This document shows, piece by piece, positions 1 to 4,318 of a DNA stretch of 5,895 nt. Position numbers and translations under genes: made by a program. The stretch comes from Methylococcus sp. UBA6136 (GTDB lineage Bacteria > Pseudomonadota > Gammaproteobacteria > Methylococcales > Methylococcaceae), in contig DIVI01000081.1 in the NCBI GenBank assembly GCA_002423305.1, positions 1 through 5,895 of the forward strand. Direction: 5' to 3'. Position 1 is the first letter of the stretch. Each line of letters opens with the position of its first letter. Below the pieces are notes generated by a model, which made no database searches, was not told where the DNA came from, and worked only from the letters and a program-made list of their open reading frames with translations.

Positions 1-1
1 C

Positions 2-304
2 TTCGCGATTCAGCGGATGGGACGTCATCGCGATTTTGAGGAGAACCCGTTCCTCTATCGCGGCATGGAAGAGAAAAAACCGGGTCTGTCGCTGCTGCTA
101 TTCCTCGCCTTTCTGGGGCTGGTCGGCTTCCCACTGACACCCATCTTTCTGGGCCAAGACTTGTTGCTTTTCCATCTAAGTAGCGAACACGCCTGGCTTG
201 CCCCGCTGATGGCGATCGCTTTTGTACTGAATGGCATCTCGGCATCGGGCGTCTACATGCGGCTTTGCGCGGGGCGACCCGTGGAAATTCGTCACCATCA
301 ATAA
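2..304 (+). CDS. NuoL/NuoM-superfamily proton-conducting membrane subunit, C-terminal fragment (5' end outside window)
   Basis: The frame is open from base 2 and ends at TAA 302-304, so this is the last ~100 residues of a gene that begins to the left of the window. The ATG at 17 is internal, because coding continues upstream of it as FAIQR. Two hydrophobic segments are visible. One begins LSLLLFLAFLGLVGFPLTP and contains the GFP-LTP-F-G pattern common in late helices of complex I antiporter-like subunits (NuoL, NuoM, MrpA/D, DabB). The other runs WLAPLMAIAFVLNGISASG. A charged loop, RGMEEKKPG, precedes the first. The protein would sit in the inner membrane and move protons, probably together with a partner encoded to the left. 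Assignment to the superfamily is reasonable, but the exact member (respiratory complex I, hydrogenase, Mrp or DabB-like bicarbonate uptake) cannot be settled from this piece. The 103 bases up to the next gene hold no gene or convincing terminator. Confidence 0.75.
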   Translation, partial: FAIQRMGRHRDFEENPFLYRGMEEKKPGLSLLLFLAFLGLVGFPLTPIFLGQDLLLFHLSSEHAWLAPLMAIAFVLNGISASGVYMRLCAGRPVEIRHHQ

Positions 305-407
305 GTATTGGTGACTCAATGAAACCTCATCTGGATTCGAGGCACTACCAACTCACTCCGGCATGCTAATCTGATCCGACATCCCGCTCCCACCGACAAA
401 CTGCACC

Positions 408-1805
408 ATGCCTAATACCCTGCTGATCATCGAGGACGAACCGCTCCTGGGACAGGAGCTTTCCCGTCACTACGCCAAGGCCGGCTGGGAAGTCGAGCTG
501 GCCAACGACCTGAAAGAGGCGCGCCGATTGCTGGAAGAGCAGCATCTTGAACCGCTGCTTATCCTTTCGGACATGAATCTGCCCGACGGCAATGCCCTGG
601 GCTTCATGGAGGAAATCAAGGGCAAGCTGGTGCATTGCGAATGGCTGTTTCTGACCGGTTATGGCGGCGTCCAGGAATCGGTGCGTGCCCTGCGTTTGGG
701 TGCCTATGAATTCATCGAAAAGCCATGCGAAATGGATCGGCTGGATCTGGTCATGGCCAGCGCGACGCGCAGCGCACTGGCCCAGCGCCGACTGTTGGAG
801 CAGGCCGAAGTCGGCTACCGGAAATACTCGCCCGGGGCATTTGTCGGCAAGAGCATTGCGGCCCAGCGGGTACGGGACATGCTCACCCGACTGAATCGGG
901 TGCCGTTCAGCGCCATCATCATTGGCGGTGAGACCGGCACCGGCAAGGGACTGGTGGCGCGCATCCTCCACCACGGTGGAAAGCGCGGCCCTTATCCGCT
1001 GGTGGAACTCAACTGTGCGGCATTGCCGCGCGACCTGCTGGAATCGGAGCTCTTCGGTCATGAAGCTGGTGCCTTTACCGGGGCGACGGGCCGGCACCGT
1101 GGATTGATCGAGCAGGCGGACAGCGGAACCTTGTTCCTCGATGAAATTGGCGAAATGCCACTGGATTTGCAGGCAAAACTGCTGAAGGCCATCGAGGACC
1201 GCAAATTCCGTCGACTGGGGTCGGAACGTGAAATCAGCGTCGATGTGCAAATTCTGGCTGCCAGCCATAGGGATCTGGAAAGCATGGTCCGGGAGGGCGC
1301 TTTTCGCAGCGATCTGTACCATCGCCTGAGTGTGTTCAAGCTGAATCTGCCTCCCCTCCGGGAGGTCAAGCAGGATCTCGATGAACTGGTCCCGCTGTTC
1401 ATTGCCGAACTCAACGCCAAGGCGGCCAGACAGGTCAAGATCATTCCCGACAAGGTATGGGCGGAATTGCGGGCTCACGAATGGCCGGGCAACGTGCGTG
1501 AATTGCGCAATGTGGTAGAACGCTGCGTCCTGTTTGCCGAAGGACCGGTTTTCCCCGCCCAGTGGCTACAATTGCCGGGCCGTCATCATGATCTGGCGTC
1601 CTCCTCCGCTACAGGTACTGCAGCGGACGGCCTGTTTATCCCCCTGGATGGGAGCATGGACCTCGACGACATGGACCGTTACATCATCGAAACGACCTTG
1701 AATAGCCACCACGGCAACGTCACCGGCGCCGCCCGCGCCTTGGGCACCACTCGCGAAACCCTGCGTTATCGGGTGCGCAAATATGGGCTTAAGGAGACTG
1801 GCTGA
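408..1805 (+). CDS. Sigma-54-dependent response regulator, NtrC family (receiver-AAA+-Fis)
   Basis: The 465-residue protein has the full three-domain layout of a phosphorylation-controlled sigma-54 activator. Receiver, ~3-120: acidic pair E9/D10, phosphoacceptor D55 in SDMNLPDG, T83 and K105 in EKP. AAA+ domain, ~143-375: Walker A GETGTGKG (174-181), the sigma-54-contacting loop GAFTGA (221-226) intact, Walker B LFLDE ending at D245/E246, sensor I ASHRDL (285-290), arginine-finger region FRSDLYHRL (299-307) and sensor II WPGNVREL (359-366). A Fis-type helix-turn-helix closes the protein (~437-460). All key residues are present, so it should hydrolyse ATP and open sigma-54 promoters when D55 is phosphorylated. 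ATG 408 is chosen because the receiver begins at residue 3; the only nearby in-frame upstream ATG (363) is followed by a stop at 372. No purine-rich Shine-Dalgarno is visible before ATG 408. No histidine kinase gene adjoins it in the window, so partner and targets are unknown. Confidence 0.95.
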   Translation: MPNTLLIIEDEPLLGQELSRHYAKAGWEVELANDLKEARRLLEEQHLEPLLILSDMNLPDGNALGFMEEIKGKLVHCEWLFLTGYGGVQESVRALRLGAYEFIEKPCEMDRLDLVMASATRSALAQRRLLEQAEVGYRKYSPGAFVGKSIAAQRVRDMLTRLNRVPFSAIIIGGETGTGKGLVARILHHGGKRGPYPLVELNCAALPRDLLESELFGHEAGAFTGATGRHRGLIEQADSGTLFLDEIGEMPLDLQAKLLKAIEDRKFRRLGSEREISVDVQILAASHRDLESMVREGAFRSDLYHRLSVFKLNLPPLREVKQDLDELVPLFIAELNAKAARQVKIIPDKVWAELRAHEWPGNVRELRNVVERCVLFAEGPVFPAQWLQLPGRHHDLASSSATGTAADGLFIPLDGSMDLDDMDRYIIETTLNSHHGNVTGAARALGTTRETLRYRVRKYGLKETG

Positions 1806-1841
1806 ACAGACCGGCTAGATAGCCCGAAAAATCTCACCGCC

Positions 1842-1857
1842 CGGCACGATAGTGCCG
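1842..1857. repeat. Perfect 6-bp inverted repeat between regulator and cytochrome genes
   Basis: CGGCAC and GTGCCG flank a GATA loop in the 90-base gap between the response regulator and the cytochrome gene. As RNA it would be a short stable hairpin. It is followed by GTCAACAG rather than a run of T, so it is not a standard intrinsic terminator. It could be an operator or a weak processing or stabilising hairpin. Its left arm matches the -24 element of sigma-54 promoters, but the spacing to the following GC is one base short. Confidence 0.35.
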
Positions 1858-1895
1858 TCAACAGACAATCAATACAGAAGGAGACGGAGGACCCC

Positions 1896-2198
1896 ATGAA
1901 AAGACTCACCCATGCAGCCCTAAAGACAAGCCTGCTGATTTCGGCTTTGGGTCTCAGCTCGGTAACCCAGGCACAGAATTTTGCGCGGGGGCAAGAGCTT
2001 TACAATCAGCAATGCCAATCCTGCCATGAAGACCTGATGCATGCGCGCAACCGCAAGCTCAAGACGCTGAATGGCTTGCGTAGCCGCATTCAGGACTGGT
2101 CTTCGCACACCGGAAATTCGTGGAGTGCCGAGGAAATCGATGATGTCCTCTACTATCTGAACAAGAGCTTCTACCATTTCGACCAAAAGCCGCTCTGA
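1896..2198 (+). CDS. Small exported monohaem cytochrome c
   Basis: This 100-residue protein starts with a Sec signal peptide: basic KRLTHAALK, a hydrophobic stretch at ~12-23, and probable cleavage after TQA (26). The mature part of ~74 residues carries one haem-attachment site, CQSCH, with C40 and C43 for thioether bonds and H44 as the proximal ligand. After the haem site come a basic stretch (ARNRKLKTL) and a C-terminal helix (EEIDDVLYYLN) ending in FYHF, a pattern I recall from a family of short periplasmic cytochromes. The expected role is periplasmic electron transfer; the partner is not identifiable. The usual downstream methionine ligand is absent: the only Met after the signal is M48, four residues past H44. 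H49, H71 and H94 are other candidates. Two purine-rich sites precede the start: AAGGAG at 1878-1883 and GGAGG at 1886-1890, the latter 5 bases from the ATG, so translation should be strong. Confidence 0.9.
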   Translation: MKRLTHAALKTSLLISALGLSSVTQAQNFARGQELYNQQCQSCHEDLMHARNRKLKTLNGLRSRIQDWSSHTGNSWSAEEIDDVLYYLNKSFYHFDQKPL

Positions 2199-2365
2199 TG
2201 CCCAAGCCGGAGCCAATCGCATCAAGTTTTACGCGTTGGGATAGAATTGCTCCTCAAGTCAGCGGTGCCGGTTTTCCACCGCTGCCCCGGCTGACCAGCA
2301 CGAGCAAACCGGCCCATCCGGATGCCCCCGTTAATCTGAAGAAAAAACAAAGGATTCCCCCATGA
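2198..2365 (+). CDS. Candidate 55-residue small ORF linking cytochrome and lipoprotein genes
   Basis: An ATG at 2198-2200 overlaps the cytochrome stop (TGATG). The frame stays open for 55 codons and ends in a TGA at 2363-2365 that overlaps the lipoprotein start (ATGA). It exactly fills the gap between the two genes, with overlaps of the kind seen in translationally coupled genes. The product begins MPKPEPIASSFTRWDRIAP, is rich in proline and basic residues, ends in KKKQRIPP, and has no signal peptide, membrane segment or recognised domain. Points against: there is no Shine-Dalgarno before the start, only about half of the codons end in G or C, and the region is full of inverted repeats that explain it as non-coding leader RNA. 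I do not recognise it. It may be chance, a coupling peptide, or a real small protein. Confidence 0.25.
   Translation: MPKPEPIASSFTRWDRIAPQVSGAGFPPLPRLTSTSKPAHPDAPVNLKKKQRIPP
2258..2313 (+). promoter_or_regulatory. Structured intergenic region, possible H-type pseudoknot upstream of the lipoprotein gene
   Basis: Three sets of complementary arms overlap here. Stem 1 pairs CAGCGGTG (2260-2267) with CACCGCTG (2277-2284), 8 perfect pairs, with the 9-base loop CCGGTTTTC. That loop's CCGGTTT (2268-2274) is complementary to AAACCGG (2306-2312), giving a possible pseudoknot stem 2 of 7 pairs. A third option pairs GTCAGC (2258-2263) with GCTGAC (2290-2295) and competes with stem 1. There is no base between the first two 5' arms, so a true pseudoknot would need one pair opened. 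No T-run follows, so it is not an ordinary terminator. It ends 48 bases before the lipoprotein ATG, so it could act as a leader control element or an mRNA-processing or stability structure. Confidence 0.4.
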
Positions 2366-2910
2366 ACAAAATCTCCAGCTTCGCTCGCCGCCTGCTGTCG
2401 GCGTCCATCCTTGCCTCCATGATGTTGGCCGGCTGCCAGCTCACCCCCAAGCCCTTGACCCCAGTGTCCGCCAATGACCCGGAATTGAAGGCGCTGGATG
2501 CTGACCGCGTCAAATATCGTGAGAAAAAGGTTGCCTTGATTGAACGGGCGCTCAGCCTGAGCCCTGCCGAGCACGATGCCTTCTGGCGTGAATACTATGC
2601 CTATGAGGGTGAGTTGAAGAGAATCTACGATGAGCGTTACAGCATCATCCGTGATTACGCCGCCAACTACGACAAGATGGACGACGATATCGCCAACAAC
2701 CTGGCGTTGCGCTCTCTGAAGATTCGCGACGATCGCAATGCCCTTTTCCGGAAGTACTACAACCGTATCGCCAAGGCGACTTCTCCTGTGATCGCTGGTC
2801 AGTTCCTGCAGATTGAAAATGAACTGAACCTGTTGTCTGACCTCAAGATCAGCACGGAAACCCCCATCCTGCCGCGCGATGTCAGCCCGGCAACTGCACT
2901 CAAAAAGTAA
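2362..2910 (+). CDS. Outer-membrane lipoprotein, helical CpxP/Spy-like
   Basis: The 182-residue precursor has a lipoprotein signal peptide with basic N-terminus (KISSFARR), hydrophobic core and lipobox LAGC (22-25). C25 would be lipidated. Gln at +2, not Asp, predicts sorting to the outer membrane by Lol. A proline-rich tether (TPKPLTPVS) leads to a highly charged, all-helical body at ~40-160. It contains LSPAEHDAFW (66-75), then a tyrosine-rich helix (YYAYEGELKRIYDERY) and FLQIENEL (148-155). Helix spacing and the LSPAE-type turn resemble LTxxQ proteins of the CpxP/Spy group (periplasmic stress chaperones and sensors), but no exact LTxxQ motif is present, so chaperone activity is inference. 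AAAGGA at 2349-2354 lies 7 bases before the ATG. The gene follows the cytochrome gene on the same strand after 163 bases, and a hairpin about 50 bases past its stop probably ends the transcript. Confidence 0.85.
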   Translation: MNKISSFARRLLSASILASMMLAGCQLTPKPLTPVSANDPELKALDADRVKYREKKVALIERALSLSPAEHDAFWREYYAYEGELKRIYDERYSIIRDYAANYDKMDDDIANNLALRSLKIRDDRNALFRKYYNRIAKATSPVIAGQFLQIENELNLLSDLKISTETPILPRDVSPATALKK

Positions 2911-2962
2911 ACTTACCCACACCTGCACGGCCTGAACTCTCAAGCCGTCTATGGGACAGCCG

Positions 2963-2987
2963 GGAGGTGGCTCTATAAGCCGCCTCC
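2963..2987 (+). terminator. Probable intrinsic terminator hairpin after the lipoprotein gene
   Basis: GGAGGTGGCT (2963-2972) pairs with AGCCGCCTCC (2978-2987): ten base pairs, one of them G-U, around the 5-base loop CTATA. It starts 52 bases after the lipoprotein stop codon. The stem is strong and GC-rich, but the trailing sequence (TCCGCTTTGG) has only three consecutive T residues. It may therefore terminate incompletely or protect the 3' end of the mRNA. Confidence 0.6.
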
Positions 2988-2991
2988 TCCG

Positions 2992-3009
2992 CTTTGGTGT
3001 TGACCAAAG
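2992..3009. promoter_or_regulatory. Perfect 7-bp dyad, possible operator containing a -35-like TTGACC
   Basis: CTTTGGTGTTGACCAAAG is a perfect palindrome with arms CTTTGGT and ACCAAAG around GTTG, placed four bases after the terminator-like hairpin. It contains TTGACC (3000-3005), five of six matches to a sigma-70 -35 box, and lies 59 bases before the ATG of the DUF1232 gene. I see no good -10 box at 16-18 bases, so the promoter reading is weak. The dyad may bind a repressor or form a second hairpin behind the terminator. Confidence 0.35.
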
Positions 3010-3033
3010 AGCTATTCCCGCACCCTCCTTGGA

Positions 3034-3068
3034 AACTCAACCCTGCATCGGGTGAGTTCATCCTCACC
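3034..3068 (+). promoter_or_regulatory. Alternative hairpins covering the probable ribosome-binding site of the DUF1232 gene
   Basis: The only Shine-Dalgarno-like sequence before the DUF1232 start is GGTGAG at 3051-3056, 12 bases from the ATG. It can pair upstream: AACTCA-A-CCC (3034-3043, one bulged A) with GGGTGAGTT (3050-3058), 6-base loop. It can also pair downstream: GGTGAG with CTCACC (3063-3068), 6 perfect pairs around TTCATC, ending directly against the ATG. Either fold would hide the site, suggesting low or regulated translation initiation. That this is functional is inference. Confidence 0.35.
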
Positions 3069-3464
3069 ATGACTCTTATCTCTCGACTCCAGACTTGGGC
3101 CCGCCAGCTCAAGCACGAAACCCTCGCCCTCTATCTGGCCGCACGCCACCCACAGACCCCCTGGCTTGCCCGAGTTATGATTGCGGCCCTGGTCGCCTAT
3201 GCACTCAGCCCCATTGACCTGATCCCCGACTTCATCCCTGTCCTGGGTTACCTGGATGATCTCATCGTGCTGCCACTGGGCATCGCCCTGGTCCTGCGGC
3301 TGATCCCGCCGGCGGTCATGGAGGAGTGCCGGGAGTCAGCCCAACAGCGATTTGCCGCTGGCAAGCCGGTCAGTCGCACCGCCGGTTTCATCATCGTCCT
3401 GATCTGGCTGATCGCACTCGGGTGGTTGCTGCGCTGGATCGAATTGACGCCCTCATTGAAATGA
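3069..3464 (+). CDS. DUF1232 (YkvA-like) integral membrane protein
   Basis: The 131-residue protein contains the DUF1232 signature ALSPIDLIPDFIPVLGYLDD (45-64), a hydrophobic hairpin broken by the Pro-Ile-Asp and Pro-Asp pairs. Membrane segments are visible at ~35-56, ~62-80 and ~104-123, with a charged loop EECRESAQQRFAAGK between the last two. The N-terminus is amphipathic (RLQTWARQLKHETL). The family is widespread in bacteria and its biochemical role is unknown; one can only say it acts in the inner membrane. I start at ATG 3069 rather than TTG 2994 because the upstream extension lies over the terminator and dyad region, does not resemble the family, and ATG 3069 puts the amphipathic helix at the N-terminus. 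The SGNH-like gene follows after 10 bases, so the two are probably co-transcribed. Confidence 0.88.
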   Translation: MTLISRLQTWARQLKHETLALYLAARHPQTPWLARVMIAALVAYALSPIDLIPDFIPVLGYLDDLIVLPLGIALVLRLIPPAVMEECRESAQQRFAAGKPVSRTAGFIIVLIWLIALGWLLRWIELTPSLK

Positions 3465-3474
3465 AGGCCTTTTC

Positions 3475-4293
3475 ATGAATCCGGGCGAAATCCCTCCAAA
3501 TCCATTCGACCCTGATCGTCAAGCAGAACAAAGGGTCATTCTGCTGGGCGCCAGTAATCTGGCGCGGGCGTTTCCCACGGTTCTGCATAGCCTCAGAATG
3601 GGACTGGTCGGTCCACTGGATATCGCTGTCGCCATGGGGCATGGACGATCCTACGGCACCTGGAGTCAGCTGCTCGGGCGGGCACTCCCCGGCATCAATC
3701 AATGCGGTCTCTGGCCTCATGTGTCGGCCAACTGTCCACAACACACACGTCCGCTGGCCGCCATTGCCGATCTTGGCAACGATCTGGTGTACGGGGTAGA
3801 TGCCCAGACCCTGCTGGGATGGCTGGACATCATCCTGCGCCGATTGGCAGAGATAAATAGCGACGTGGTCATGCTGTCCCTGCCGATGGAAAGCCTGAGC
3901 CGCATGAGTCAGGCCCGATTTGAAACGATCCGGCGATTGATCTTTCCCGGTCATGCCATTCGCTGGCCGCAATTACAACGTGAGATCCAACAACTGGATC
4001 AAGGCATGCGAGAACTGGCTGAGCGTTATCGAGTGGGCTGGGTCGATACGCCGGGTGACTGGTACGGCCTGGATGCTATCCACATTCGCCGTCGGCTGGA
4101 GACTGAAGCCTGGCAAACGCTCTTTGCTCGCTGGTCAGCCTGGCGTCAGCCAGCTGCGTACTCTCCACTTGGCCTGCTGCAGCAATTAAAAATTCGACGT
4201 CTGCGTCCCGCCGAGCGGCGCCTGTTTGGCCAGCAACAACTGTCTAACCAGCCCGCTTTAACAACACCCGACTGCAGAATTTCACTGTTCTAG
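3475..4293 (+). CDS. SGNH/GDSL-hydrolase-like protein, cytoplasmic
   Basis: The 272-residue protein keeps the landmarks of the SGNH esterase fold in order. A strand VILLGASN (21-28) has the likely nucleophile S27. A glycine block AMGHGRSYG (53-61) follows, then LGNDLVYG (100-107) with N102 in the GND motif, and GLDAIHI (198-204) with D200 and H203 as the DxxH catalytic pair. The nucleophile motif is GASN rather than GDS, so this is a divergent branch and the substrate is unknown (ester, thioester or acyl group). There is no signal peptide or membrane segment, so it should be cytoplasmic. The C-terminal ~60 residues are basic, Gln-rich and probably outside the fold. GAAGG at 3463-3467 overlaps the DUF1232 stop and sits 7 bases before the ATG, supporting this start and coupling to DUF1232. 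The gene converges with the efflux gene, with 25 bases between the stops. Confidence 0.8.
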   Translation: MNPGEIPPNPFDPDRQAEQRVILLGASNLARAFPTVLHSLRMGLVGPLDIAVAMGHGRSYGTWSQLLGRALPGINQCGLWPHVSANCPQHTRPLAAIADLGNDLVYGVDAQTLLGWLDIILRRLAEINSDVVMLSLPMESLSRMSQARFETIRRLIFPGHAIRWPQLQREIQQLDQGMRELAERYRVGWVDTPGDWYGLDAIHIRRRLETEAWQTLFARWSAWRQPAAYSPLGLLQQLKIRRLRPAERRLFGQQQLSNQPALTTPDCRISLF

Positions 4294-4296
4294 CCC

Positions 4297-4310
4297 CGGC
4301 GATCACGCCG
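4297..4310. terminator. Short hairpin between convergent genes, possible weak bidirectional terminator
   Basis: CGGCG and CGCCG flank ATCA in the 25 bases separating the stop of the SGNH-like gene from the stop of the efflux gene. The stem is only 5 base pairs and neither side has a T-run. The placement between convergent genes suggests termination; the structure alone does not prove it. Confidence 0.3.
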
Positions 4311-4318
4311 TGCCCAAC

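Noticed and set aside
319..369. 16-codon leader-peptide-like ORF upstream of the regulator
   Set aside because: It has no ribosome site, no run of regulatory codons and no following attenuator structure; chance is the simpler explanation.
366..1478. 370-codon open frame on the minus strand across the regulator gene
   Set aside because: It is fully antisense to a gene with every NtrC-family motif intact. Its translation has no recognisable domain and it is best explained by codon bias of the real gene.
2236..2251. Possible sigma-54 or sigma-70 promoter (TAGAAT at 2242-2247; GG...TTGC)
   Set aside because: The GG-to-GC spacing is one base off the strict sigma-54 rule, and the -35 region for TAGAAT (GCATCA) is a poor match.
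2254..2943. 229-codon minus-strand frame across the lipoprotein gene
   Set aside because: It overlaps a plus-strand gene with a clear lipobox, ribosome site and family-like body; the antisense product resembles nothing and runs through both intergenic hairpin regions.
2994..3068. TTG start extending the DUF1232 protein by 25 residues
   Set aside because: The extension lies on the dyad and hairpin region, has a proline-rich sequence unlike the family, and TTG 2994 lacks a clear ribosome site.
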